Shown one piece after another: positions 1-11,557 of a stretch of DNA of 64,000 bases. Position numbers and translations under genes: made by a program. Numbering within the stretch: position 1 is the first letter of the stretch; every line of letters begins with the position of its first letter. The stretch comes from Prunella strophiata. Lineage: Eukaryota; Chordata; Aves; Passeriformes; Prunellidae. The notes beneath the pieces are model-generated. The model did no database searches. It saw only the letters and a program-made list of their open reading frames with translations, and had not been told where the DNA came from. The stretch covers positions 23,443,001-23,507,000 of the forward strand of contig JAZBQD010000027.1 of the NCBI GenBank assembly GCA_036583965.1, given 5' to 3'.

Positions 1-510
1 TCTGAACACAGAAACTCAAAACATGGCAACCTAAAATGAAAAGTGAGACCCTCACTTCCATATCTCATTTCTGATTCATGAGAAAGTTTAGCAGGACTTA
101 AAAAGTTCCTGACATTTAAAGGGGAGCTGCAGAGGAAAAGTTTTTTTCCCATTACCAACCACTGTACCCAAATTCCTCTGACTAATGCCTGCTCTCAGGC
201 ACTTGTATCTAACTTGTAAATACAGTCCTCATTTCATTGCAGAGCACTCTGCCCCCCAGTGTGAGGCATGCATTTACTTTATGATTTCTGCTGAGGTTAC
301 TGCCTGGCCTGCATTAAAGAAATCCTCATTTCTCACAAATCAATTTAGTGCCAACTTCACCACACACTGTTAGTGGGGGGTTTGTCTGTTTGCCTGGAGC
401 ACAGAGAGGAACACCTGGAGTGGCTCCTCAGATATCCAGGAGTGACTAATTCATAGACCCTACTTTCTCTCTGGAAGGTGGAAGTTGGACATTTTTGCCT
501 TTGGCATGTG
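1..510. other. Unique noncoding sequence, no gene recognised
   Basis: AT-rich sequence left of the first LTR. The only reading frame of note is about 60 codons long, with no recognisable domain. I see no repeat, RNA gene or splice-framed exon that I can support. Confidence 0.6.
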
Positions 511-516
511 ATTTTC
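511..516. repeat. 6-bp target site duplication, left copy
   Basis: ATTTTC directly precedes the LTR and is repeated exactly at 848-853. This supports the LTR boundaries and an ERVK-type integration. Confidence 0.8.
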
Positions 517-847
517 TGTCACAGCATATGCCACAGCACATGCTGCAGTTGAGACAGGCACAGTACACAGAGTAACACCACACAATGACAGAAAGCTTCA
601 ACCCATACACAGTCACATCACACCACCTCAGAAGGCTGCAAGCTCTGCCCTTCTTGTCCTTCAGCCCAGCCTTTTATCCCCCTCCTGTCCATGCAGTGCC
701 CCTGTGTGCCCTCTGCTCCCTGTGGTGGTTGCTCAGTGCCCCTGGGCACTCCATGGCTCATTGCTGTCACTGCTGCTCACAGCTGCACCCACTGGGGATG
801 AGGCTCAGCCCAGCCCCATCCCAATCATCACACACTGTGTGCCTACA
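517..847 (-). mobile_element. Solo LTR, family A copy 1 (endogenous retrovirus)
   Basis: This 331-bp block reads as an LTR on the minus strand. It begins TGTAGGCACACA and ends GCATATGCTGTGACA, so it has the TG...CA termini of retroviral LTRs. It is flanked by a perfect 6-bp direct repeat, ATTTTC, at 511-516 and 848-853, the usual target-duplication length for class II (ERVK-like) elements. A TATA-like box, GGGATAAAAG on the minus strand, lies at 671-680. No internal retroviral sequence or second LTR adjoins it, so it is a solitary LTR left by recombination between the LTRs of a provirus. The same family recurs at 59047-59359, with an 80-nt stretch identical in both (727-806 and 59255-59334). 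Two overlapping short reading frames here, about 75-100 codons, are chance products. Family assignment to a named Repbase entry was not possible. Confidence 0.88.
671..680 (-). promoter_or_regulatory. TATA-like box of LTR family A, copy 1
   Basis: GGGATAAAAG on the minus strand, within the LTR. The matching site in copy 2 (59201-59210) reads GGGATGAAAG, so the TATA core is intact only in this copy. Confidence 0.55.
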
Positions 848-853
848 ATTTTC
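848..853. repeat. 6-bp target site duplication, right copy
   Basis: ATTTTC, identical to 511-516, immediately follows the LTR terminus. Confidence 0.8.
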
Positions 854-3800
854 CTCTCGTCACAATACAATGCCCCCCAAAACCACAATGTAGCCACTCA
901 GCAGAGGAATCTTCAACATGCATCCTGCTAACTTGGGATGAGGCTGCACAGCCACCATGTCCCCAGAACAGCTCGACTTGTCCCACTCCAAAGAGCATGA
1001 CCAGGCACAATTTCTCCTCTCAGCACAGCTGTGTTTGGTATCTCTCAGAGCCTCACTTGAAAAATGCCAAGTTTGTGTCAGGGTTGCTTCCAGGCTGTCT
1101 CCTCAGGCATTGCTCTACTGTCAAAAATTCTGTGAGTTTGAATACTTTATGGCTAATAATTTGTGTACTATTTCTTCACTCCTGTAATGTTGGTTTTTGG
1201 GTCTGTATATTTAAATACTGTCTCTGGGGTTTCTCACATATAAATGCAGAATTCAGACTCAAGAGTTGACCACCATTTAAAGTTTCTGATCTTCTTTCAT
1301 AACTGTAGCTTAGAATAATTATTATTTTGAGGCTCTTGGCATATGTCTGAAGTCCCTCCAAAAGCATCAAATAAAGGATACCTGTTCAATATTCCAGATG
1401 ATGTTCTTATCACTAGGATCTAATCACTGACCAACTGTGACAGATTTTTGATACTGCCAGGTGGTTTTGGATCAGAGACTACTTCTGTGTTGCCTGAAAA
1501 TTCTTCTCCTACCACAAAGCAATTGATCTAGCTTGCAGGTGTTACCGAAGGTAAAATGAAGACATTTATTTCTAGAAATATTCTGTCCTTATTTTCTCTG
1601 GCATATAGTTTAATCCTGGGGTTTTAGGATATTTTAGAACCTCTGTCTTATTTTATTATGGCTTATAGAAATCTATCTCCCCTTCAAACAATCTTATACC
1701 TTGCTAAAACTTTAGAAAAGCCCAACAGGGATTCCTCATCTCCCCTGTTGCTGAGATTATTCTGGTGCCATAGTGTGATCAAGTGCATTGTTTTGCACTG
1801 TCTAGTTGCACAGGAATGGGTGATTCTTGTGTCTGTATCAACCACTGCTAATTCTCAGTGCAAATGCCTTGTAGTTTTTTGGGCTGTCTCCTCAGTTTCA
1901 CAAAATAAACGAATTTACTGTGAAACAGATCTAGGCCAGATGGCACTTTTTGCATGGCACTGGATTTGCAAACACGGGGTCTAATTTTGAAGTTCTGCTC
2001 TAAAGCTGAACAGATGCTATGGCTAACGGGAGTTTTGCTTGCTCGCTTGCACTGCTTAGCAATGACAAGAGATAAATACACCATAGTCCATAAATTCTAG
2101 CCATGATATCATCATTGCTGTGGCAACTTCCCTTGGCTAGAAGGCTAGAATATCTTATTCCTGAGCCAGCTCTCCCTGCCTCCCAGGCAGGCAGCACAGA
2201 CACCTCCATTTAGTGCTTCTGGCCTCTCAGAGAAATTTCTGGGGACACAAATGGAACAAAGGTGAGTAGATGAAAGCCCTGGTGCTGTCCCAAGTGTTTT
2301 TTTGGCTAATAATTAAAACAAATGAAAGATGTGAAAAAAAACTAGAAGTGCTCCTGAAGATTGAAAGTCTGTTTGCTTTCCAAGATGTGCATTCTAACTT
2401 TTTGAATTAGATAGTGCATTCTAACTTTATGAATTCTACCTCGATTTTCCACTGCTATTTTTTTACATAACTATGAGTTTTTAGAGTTTAAGAGAAGAAA
2501 AGAGGCCTTCAGTCAAAAAAAAATAGATTGCAGATAGTGGCATAGATAGGAGCAGAACAATTAACCCAACATACAGTTTGCAGACACTACCTCTGTGCAG
2601 GATCCAGTGGCATACAGTGCACATAATTTCCAGATATCACCAACCTCCTATAAAGCTCATATACCAATGTTTACTGCAAATAAAGTGTTCACAAAGCTTC
2701 AAGTAAAAAAAGACATTTCTTCCACCAAATTTAAAAACATGAACATGAAACTTGAGTGAAGAAAGAACAAGGTGAATGAGTCATAAACACCTTCCTTTCT
2801 CCCCTCATTTCCTCAGAAAAGTCTTAAATGTTGAAGCTTGTTTTAGGAATAAAATTCTTATTTTCCTTCCCACATGTCAGTTAAGGACAATTGAGTGCAC
2901 ACAGGACTATCAGTTTGGTAACTTTTCATTTCAATGTAGGACAAAATTAACTAAGGGGAAAAAAGAAAGTTTGTTTAGGTTAATGATTCTTTCTAAGATC
3001 CTTTCATCCAAGTTTCTACTCAGAGTGTCCAATTAACTGGGGATGAGGAAACCATGTGAGATAAAAGAACCTGCAGCAGTCTTCACTAATTCTTCACAAT
3101 GAATCCAGATCAAATCATTTAAGAAGGTCAAAAATCAAGTTCCTTTTTTGGTATCTATGCTGTATTTTTTACTTTTTGTTTTCAGACAATCACAAAAGTT
3201 ACTTCTTCTGGCAGTAATCATGGAAACCAGCTAGGAATAAAAATATGTGCATGAGTTGTCCAGGCAGGGCATCTCCACAACAATTTAGACCTTTATGTAA
3301 TTCAGGTGTGGAAAAATGTGTATGTCAAATTTCTAAATGTAAATTTCTTATCATTTTGTAAATGAAGGTATAATTAAATGCAAGGTAACATTTGTTTTAT
3401 AACTGCCTCCCAAAAGTTATAATTTATATTTAGAAAGACAAATCAAGGCCTGGAACTGAAGACAAAACAAGTAGGTTTGACTTGATAATAGGAAAGTTTG
3501 TGGAAAATATATGTCTATGTTTTCTTTAATGAAATGTCTTCCAACCAGCATGTGGAAAATAAAGGTGTGTGAAAATTTATCTGATACTCATGCATACTTC
3601 CCCAAATGCAATAATAATAATAATTCATAAAGTCTTAGTGGATGAAAATTTTAAACTTTTCAAGTTTTACCTATTCAGAGCAGAGGTCTGGCTGTCTCTC
3701 AATTCAGAGTAGTGATTCTACAACATCAGCTCTCCCTAGAGGAGTTTAGGGCTTTCAGGGTGTGCATTCTAGGACTCACAATATAATTTTCACCTCAGTT

Positions 3801-4644
3801 TGTCTGCTTTGCAGACTATTCTTCCAGTACTTCATAAAAGGGCACAAAGATCACTCTCCAGTACAAAGATTCTTTATACCCACTTTAAATCATTCTCTGA
3901 AAGCTCAGAGACTTGCTCTTGAATCGAGCTAAACAGAAAACCTCCACTTCAACAGTTCATTCAGAGATGACATTCTGCCTACTACATCATGGAACACATT
4001 CCCCATCAAAAAGTAGCAATCACTGAATACATCAGTGAACAATGACATTGGGGAGGGCACTGTTCTTCATTCTGTCCAATAGACCATGGTAAAACACCTC
4101 TTTTATGTCAGAGATTGCCACAGAATGAGTCAGCTTCAGAAAAGCATCTGGTCTTGCACTCTTTTTTTCCTATATTTAAAAAAAAAAACATTGAAAAAAA
4201 CAAACCAGCAAGGTTCTGCCTTAAAAGTAGGAAATTAACTTACAATCCCATTGCATTTTACGTGGCATTAATGTTCTTTAAATGGTGACAATTATTATTC
4301 TGTAGCCATACCATTAGAGTTCTATTCAAGTGTATCCACAGGGGAAGTTTGGCATGACACCCTAAAGCAGCTTCTCTCACATATATTTACAGTCACAGAA
4401 TTTATAAATAGATAAATAAATAATTTTAAGTTTGTGTTGACCTTTTATAGACATCCTCAGGACTGTTCTCTGCTAAAAAACATTACCACAAGTTATGTGT
4501 TCACAGATCCAGGGGGTTGAAAAAGCCAAACTGTGACATTTGGCTTTTGCAGATGAAAGGGAATGATTGGATACAAGCAACACAAAATTCTTATCTTGAT
4601 ATGGTCCTAGCTTTGAGATAAGGCAAATGCTGAGGTGGTCAGGA
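854..4644. other. Unique noncoding sequence
   Basis: About 3.8 kb of AT-rich sequence with no recognisable gene. Reading frames reach only about 108 codons and are not conserved-looking. It contains the small tandem duplication at 2384-2436 and short A/T runs. I cannot support exons, RNA genes or ancient repeats here by eye. Confidence 0.55.
2384..2436. repeat. 27-bp tandem duplication
   Basis: The motif GTGCATTCTAACTTT...GAATT occurs at 2387 and again at 2414, a period of 27 bp with minor differences. It is a simple local duplication, probably from replication slippage. Confidence 0.7.
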
Positions 4645-5038
4645 GCTGGAATAGGAAAGGCTGAGAGAACTGGGTTTGCTGAGCCTTAAAGACAGAAAAC
4701 CTTAGGGGGACCCTTAAGGGTACAGAGAAGATGGAGCCAAACTCTTCTCAGATATGCACAGTGATGCTCCACAGAGTGAAAGAACAAGAGAAAACAAACA
4801 CAAGTTAATAGACATGGGAAATCTTAACTCAACACAAGAATAGTTTTCAATTTATTTTTGAAATATATGGGTGTTCAAAATTGGAACAGATCACCCAGAG
4901 AAGTTAATTATAACCTTGGAGATGCTCAAACTTTGACCAGACAAGGCCCTGAACAGCTCTGCTCTTTTTAGCCCTGGTCTAGGTGGGAGGCTGGAAGGGG
5001 TGACCTTTGGAGGTTCCTTCCCAGCTGCTGATTCTGTG
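4645..5038 (+). mobile_element. Old CR1 LINE fragment, 3' UTR region
   Basis: This is a degraded CR1 non-LTR retrotransposon fragment in plus orientation. Sequence blocks typical of the CR1 3' region appear in order: AGGCTGAGAGAACTGGG, a GGGGGACC block, TTGGAACAGATCACCCAGAGAAG, CCTTGGAGATGCTCAAA, then the GGTGACCTTTGGAGGTTCCTTCC block and an ATTCTGTG terminus at 5031-5038. CR1 elements typically insert as 5'-truncated copies with no target duplication and a short repeated 3' tail, which fits. High divergence and several indels suggest an old insertion. A minus-strand frame of 70 codons at 4891-5103 is only its antisense. The 5' boundary is approximate. Confidence 0.75.
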
Positions 5039-5960
5039 CCTAGCTTCCAGATTTGCTGCATTTCATTCTCACTGGATGTCCCCTCAGTTTTATCACTGAG
5101 CACTGATCATGTCACAAATAAAGACTGATACTAATAAAGTTACTGACAGAGAATAATTTATACAAAAAGAATAAAAACCTTGCATTTGTCTGAATATTCC
5201 ACATTTCAGGTAAATGACAGGAACTGCATCTCACTTTGGAACCTTGGCAAGGATATGGGCAAATACTTGAAACTCAAACCTTTTCTGAGCAGTTGTATTC
5301 AGTAACTTTCTGCTGCAGTGTATCCCACTGTGCAGAAGGCCAGAGTAATAATGTGTCTTTTCCACTCATCAATATCATTTCCTGCCACTAAAGGACCCTT
5401 AACAGAGTTCCACACTGTGTGTCTCTTAGCACTCAAGACAGACAATAAGCCTTAAATTGCAGAAGTTAGCTTGAATATCTCAGCTTTCTGCAACCACAAG
5501 TTAGTAACTCAAAGGCATAGGGAAACATGATGTATCAACACTCCTATTTAGCAATGGCTCAAAACATAATGAAAAGGTTAAACTGGCTACTAAAATCTAT
5601 TACTTTTATTGTCATTTTCCAGTCTGCTAAATTGGAAATGGAGATAGTTTAGCTCAAATACAATAATATCAACTTACAAAATTAAAAATTTTAAAATCAT
5701 TTTTTCACCTTCTCTTCTGCAGCCCTCATTTTCTGTGGCTGAATAACCTGCTACACATGAATTATGCAGCTGTCATTGGTATATGAAAAGAGGCAACAGC
5801 CACCAAATTATTTAATGCTTCTTTTGCTACAAATAAAGTATTAGCATAAAGGTTTTTTGCTTCTTCCTTAAAGAGTGGAAGAAGAAGAAACAGCACAGAA
5901 AGAAATACCCAGCATCTCATTTTTGTCTAAAGCATGATAATTTAATTTCCTTAGAAACTT

Positions 5961-6004
5961 AACAAAACAAACAAACAAACAAACAAGCAAACCAAACAAA
6001 AAAA
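5961..6004. repeat. (AAAC)n simple repeat
   Basis: Imperfect run of AAAC units interrupted by AAGC and AACC variants. Confidence 0.85.
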
Positions 6005-9000
6005 CCCCACAAAAATCTTTCTTTCCTCCAAGTACCAGAGGGGAAGAAAAAGCAATGTAGATGAGAAATGAAAAGTGCATGAAAACAAAAATATTTGCAG
6101 CAGATTCCAGATCACATCTTCACCTACTAGAAATAATTGTCAGTGCAGCAAAGAAAGCTACTCCAGTTGACTTTAGCAAAGGATACAGTTCTTCTTTTCA
6201 CCATACTTGTTACCCTCAGCTCAACTCAAGTCAAAGAAGTGACAAGTGACATGGCTACAGAAACCTCAGCTCTAGCAAAAGGGCAGTGTCTGACCCTACT
6301 GGCAAATTAGCTTGTGTTTATTGCTTTGCCTGACATTTTAAAGCTGATTTTAGTGAAAACATTAACTGACTTATTAAATTAATATACACACTGCTGATGT
6401 ATATATACCAGGTTGCATATGACATCTATTAAATACATATGTACAGATATTACCCCAATGTTTTCTTAGGAGAGGCTGTAATTGATCAAGTGGGAATTCA
6501 CTCAGTCATTTTCATGGCTTTACTGGACATCTTAATCCTCACAGGTATAAATTAGAGTGGCAGATATACTGATGAGAAGTAAACCTTACCTGGCTCATCT
6601 TTTGAATTTCACTGAAATGCATCCATGCTGTGTACATCCAGCTTCTGCACTGGGCACTGGCAGGCAAAAAGGCAAAATTAAAAAATTATTTCTACTCAGA
6701 AATAATTATGAGGCAACTAACTTGCAATTCTCTATTCAGGTATAGAAAATCTGGAATTTAACATCAGTCACTTATGTGTGCTTGTGCTGAAAGCATAATT
6801 CCCAAAGAGTTCACAAAATTCCCACAAGGGCATGGGATACAAACCAACATTTTTAAAGGATATCAAAGAGAAATACCACTGCTTAAAAGCAGATGGACAA
6901 AGACATAGTCCTGTCTTATTAGAAGAGAAAGGACATGATAAAAACCTTTAAAAATGCCAGTACATCTTGCCCATCACACAGATGAGAAACTGCTGATGAA
7001 ACAACTTGCAAAATGTTTTCTTTATGGTTGCAACTGGCTTTAACTGACAGATTTTAAACTGATATTTAGGGAAGAGATGCTTAGGAAAGCTGAAACATAG
7101 AATTCTGTGGAAACTGCAGAGCCAAAGTGAAGCACAGTTAGTACTCATTCATGTGGCTAAATTTCAACTTCTCAGGTTCAGGAAGAACTACCAGCCACAT
7201 GAGAAAATATTGGCATATGAAATGTTTAAAATACAGTGCTTCTTTTCCTTTATGCCCATCCTCAAAACTGCAGGAAAGCTTTCCAGTGTAAACACTGCAT
7301 GCTCCACACATCTACTCACAAGGCACTAGGGCACTGTTGGTATTTAGTCTGGCTTGAGCTCTCAAGGATTACACACACCTAAAGGGAAGCTCTAACAGCA
7401 TTTTAATGCAGCACAAGTGAGGGATGTTTGTGTGTATAACTCTCAAATTCCCGTGCAGCTCCACAGAACTGAATTAGTCACAAAGAGCAGAGGAAGTTCA
7501 GATCAGTGTCCTTCCACAGGGACAGGACAGATCTGCCCAAAGGCCTGTGCACCACAGAGCAACAATTTTAACACTCCAACACTCATTCCTATTTGTAGGT
7601 TGAGTAAAGTCAAGACAGAAGTGAGGCTAGTTTGACTTGTAAAAAAATCATTATTTGTCCCAAATTTCCTGATGTTCCAGTAAATATCTGAGAGGTAACA
7701 AGTGTGCTTTGTTAGTGAGGTTTGATTGCTAAAAATCCTTGCATAAGTGAGCAAAAATAATCCTTCAGAACGAAGAGTGTGCAGTTTGGATGTTGAGCAC
7801 ATAACTGTGTTTCCTCTGGGCCCCAGCCCAGGGAGCTGCCCTGGGGCTGAGAACTGCTGACAAAACAGCTGCCCATGGTGCTGCTGCTCCTGGAGCTGAT
7901 CCCCAGGAGCCAAAACCTCCTCCCTGTGGCCAAGAACACTGCAAGTCAGGAACCATGACAAGAATTCATTTATCATCTTTCTTTAGGTCCAATTCCTGTA
8001 CACAAGTTTCTCAATTAATTTAGTGTTAAAGGACATTTATTTGCAAAAGAAAAATGCTGCAAAGGTCTCTAAAATAACAGTTGGCAGATCTACATTTTAA
8101 CATGTGGTAGAAATGTTTTTCTGGTGAGAACTTAAGAGTAATTAATTTATATTTTGAGAGGATGTGGAGAGTAGCTGCTGATTTTGCAGCTCCTGTGGGT
8201 AACCCAATTTTGAAGAAATATCTAAAGCAGGGATTTCACCTGAATTACTGAGAGTATGGCTTAGTTACTGCTAAATTGTTACCATCACAGCCAGACAAGG
8301 TTGCTGGTTTTCCTTTTTCTAGTGAAGCTTTTCAAATCATCATATTAAATACAGATTATGTCTCCAACTGTGTTAATTTAATGGCAAATTTAATCCTAAA
8401 TATGCAGAGCAGTGAAGTTCCACCAGAAAAAAAAAAAAAAATCCTTGGAGCCTTACCTCAGGTGTTTCTTTGAAAATATTATTATTTATCATTTTAAAGT
8501 TGCTAGAAAATTAACCTAAATGGACCCAGAGATAAACAAATAAAGACACAAATGCAAAGCCTGTATCAATAGAGTGCCCCAAACCCATACATATTGCATG
8601 TTTTGGTGAATGGAAATAAATTATTGTATTGAACAGTGTCAGTTTGCACAATATTATACACTTCAGGAGCTGGCTTTTTGACACACTGCTATTTTATATG
8701 CTGCTCCTACCATCATATGAGAATCACTCTGAATACAAATAAAGAATAAAACATGAAATCTCATTAAACATCTCACCCATGAAATTGTAATGATAATTAG
8801 TCTTGTAAAGCTAAGTGAATAAAATTTTTGTTAATTTTGCATCCATTTTTGTGTACTCAGATGCTTCTTAACCAAAACAGGCCTATGAGCACAGGACCAA
8901 GATATAAAATACCAATATCTGTTTCTTCATCAACTTGTCCTCCTAAGAGCCAAAAATTCCCCCCTAGCTGGTTTAGTCAAGGCTTATCAGAAGTTCCTGA

Positions 9001-9535
9001 GATTGTAAAGAAGGCCCAGGGTGGGAGAGGTGTGGGGGATGTGCCACTACAAAAATCTGGAAGCACCAGGGTAGAAGTGGGAGAGCTTTCCCACACACAT
9101 ATATAGTAGTGCTACTTTGAGAACATAAAAATCCTAAAACTGCACAAACCATAAAATATTTATTTTTTTATTCCAGGAAATAATACGTTGATGTGGCAGA
9201 CAAGAATTCCTGTTTACTCTAGCTCAACAGAAAGCACTCAGGGAAAAGTTCAGCTAACAGCAAGATAAAAGCAGGTCCTGTAAGCAGAGATTGGGCTGTA
9301 TGGCTGCCATGAGTTATTTGTTTAGAACATGCTGTGTACAAATCCCACAGCAATAAATGCTTCTGAAAGATGAAAAACATTTTCGGCTGAAAATTCCTTT
9401 TTCAGAAAAACAGCTAAATTATAATAATAAAAATTTAATTTTTTTTAGTAAGAAAAGTATTTTAAATGGTTAAATTCAATACAAAATTCAAAATCACAGA
9501 ATTTCATAGCCCCAGCAGTTTCTTCCAGGTTGAAC

Positions 9536-9555
9536 ACTGGGTTTAAAAACCCAGT
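9536..9555. repeat. Short perfect inverted repeat
   Basis: ACTGGGTTT and AAACCCAGT face each other across a 2-nt spacer, a 9-bp perfect stem. No terminator or RNA function is implied in a bird genome. Confidence 0.6.
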
Positions 9556-10322
9556 CTACCCCAGAACTATGTATGCACAACCAGTATCAGAGGTATTTAT
9601 TACAGAGCATGGATCTCTAGGAAAGCAAACACTGCCATGAAAACTGCTTCATGCATTCCCAAAATAATTCTATCAGCTGGTGGGATGAAAGGTGCAGAGT
9701 AGTTTAGAATGATATATAGTCCAGAAGACTTTGGTAAATCAAAGAATGTGTCAAATAGCCTCCCTTAAAAGAAATCATTCAAACTGATTTTTTCTTGAGC
9801 ACACACTGAAAACTGACTAAGGAACTATAAACAAAGAGAGAATGACAAACAACAGAGTATCAGTATTTAGGTACCCAGGCACTTTTGGACTGGTTTTATG
9901 GCTGGACTTCTTTTATCTCCTTAAGCCAAGAGAGAAAACTGGATGAAAAGATATTATTATATAGAGAGGAGTCAGGAGGTTTTATCCTGCTTACCTGGAG
10001 AGCCCTGTAACACAAAGCATGGCAAACAGCTCCTTTACAAAGCACAGAAAACCATGGGATGCATTTGTGAACAGAGTTTAAAAAAAGAGGCAGCATTTCT
10101 GTAATGCCATGTGACAACCTCCTCTGCCTTCCCACCAGTTCAGCTCTGCAGGACAGCCTGACAGGAGACCCAGATTGATTTGGAGGGGCTAAAGGCTGGG
10201 CTGAATCCTGTCTGAGCTCTCTCAGGAGCTCGAGATGACCTCAATCAGTTAGACAGACTCTGTGTCCCAGCCCGAGAACCAAAGGAGGAGTCAGGACTCT
10301 TCTTGTGCAGTTTTCAAGGTTG

Positions 10323-10328
10323 TTTATT
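10323..10328 (-). promoter_or_regulatory. Polyadenylation signal of LTR family B
   Basis: AATAAA on the minus strand, downstream of the LTR TATA box and consistent with the end of the R region. Confidence 0.65.
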
Positions 10329-10419
10329 ATTTCTTATCTAACAAATTTTCTCCCTGACCAGCCCAGGTCTGTTCAGCAGGTCAGTCTGAGGCACACTGCC
10401 CACCTCTGGGGTGATGTTG

Positions 10420-10431
10420 TCTTTTTATACT
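10420..10431 (-). promoter_or_regulatory. TATA box of LTR family B
   Basis: AGTATAAAAAGA on the minus strand, placed about 95 bp upstream of the LTR's AATAAA, the normal U3-R spacing. Confidence 0.65.
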
Positions 10432-11531
10432 AAAAACTACCTGTACATTATTTACAGTTATTTTCCAATTCCTATCATCTATGTTACACAGTCCAACTCT
10501 ACTCTAAACCAATCCAAAAGTGCCACCATCACCCAGAAGATGGAGGCTGTGAAGAAGGAGAAAGAAGGACAGAACACGCCCAAATTCCTCCATCTTGACC
10601 CCCGAACCCTCATTCTAAAAAACCCCAAAATTCTACTTTTTCACCCTGTGATAAACTAACTCTTACTCTACTTAATTTTTGTGGCTTTTAACTCTTCATA
10701 TAAGGTTGGTGATTTTTCCCATGGCTCAAAATCAAAGGCACAGGGGTCTTGGGCTCTGTGCCAAGGCCTCTGAGCTCCCTGCCAGGGGCTGGAGCCATCC
10801 AGGGCAGCCAGAGGGATGTGCTGGGTTCTGACAAAATCCCCCACATGCAATCAGTCCAACACCTGTGGTTGTTTGGATTTCAAAGCATAAAGCAAATATG
10901 CTTTAGCATAGTCCCACATGCAAAATACACATTAGTACCTGTGGTAATAAAAACCAACACCTTCTTTTAAATTAAAATGCCAAATGTATATATTCAGATA
11001 ATTCATTGGATCTACATCACTTTTCCAGTATCGTCACCTTGAAAATTTCACTAAGACCTTCACAATTTTTTGGGTAAGTCTAATTCCCATATTGACATCT
11101 GTAATTGCAAGGCAGTGACACATGTTTTTAGGGTATTTGTAATAATAGTGTACTGAGGACCCTCACCAGTAATTCTAACTTCAGTAAAAGTAAACAACTT
11201 TGCACTGACTCAACATGCGATTCTCTATTTTAGGGTATTGTGCAACAACAAAAAAGTAATTTTTCTGAGGGTATTTTTTTCCTAAATAAGCTATTGATAA
11301 TTTTGGTTTCTTTGTTTCCATCCATAGTCTTTAAATATTAATGTATTTGGTACTAAAATGTTGCATTTTATTTTGTTGTACTTTAGATTAATATTTTGAT
11401 TTCAGTTTGCAATTTAACAAAATGAACAGCAGTTTAAAAATGCAAAATAAACATGATAGTTCATAGATTATGGGATGCAAACATGCTTAATTTTATTCCC
11501 AGTTGAAACTAATGAAGTGGTGTTAAACTTT

Positions 11532-11557
11532 ATCTTGAAAACTTTAGTTTTCAAGAT
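11532..11557. repeat. Perfect 12-bp inverted repeat (hairpin)
   Basis: ATCTTGAAAACT is followed, after a TT spacer, by its exact reverse complement AGTTTTCAAGAT. The stem is perfect and short. It has no flanking features of a microRNA precursor, because the loop is too small. Confidence 0.8.

Larger units (their letters stand above)
5039..10249. other. Unique noncoding sequence with one simple repeat
   Basis: About 5.2 kb without a supportable gene. The longest frame, 157 codons on the minus strand at 7503-7976, crosses a locally GC-richer patch (7780-7940) but shows no domain. An (AAAC) simple repeat at 5961-6004 and a perfect 9-bp-stem palindrome at 9536-9555 are the only structures noted. 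Confidence 0.5.
10250..10849 (-). mobile_element. Solo LTR, family B (endogenous retrovirus)
   Basis: A roughly 600-bp LTR on the minus strand. Read on that strand it runs from TGCATGTGGGGGATTTTGTC, through a conserved-looking AGAATTTTGGGG / GATGGAGGAATTTGGG segment, to a TATA box (AGTATAAAAAGA, + strand 10420-10431), an AATAAA signal about 100 bp downstream (+ strand 10323-10328), and an end near CAGAGTCTGTCTA. I recognise this arrangement as a common passerine LTR family, from memory and without a database match. Flanks carry ATCAGT at 10244-10249 and 10850-10855, a plausible target duplication, but the inner terminus then reads TA rather than CA, so the left boundary is tentative. No internal retroviral genes adjoin it. 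Frames of 60-82 codons within it are spurious. Confidence 0.75.

Noticed and set aside
7503..7976. 157-codon minus-strand frame in a GC-richer patch
   Set aside because: No domain, and three minus-strand frames overlap there. The local palindromic CCCAGGG/CCCTGGG sequence suggests composition rather than coding.
9495..9560. Minus-strand CR1 tail suggested by AATCACAGAATTTCATAG
   Set aside because: Similarity stops after the first few bases; no GGTTGGA/AAGACC block follows.
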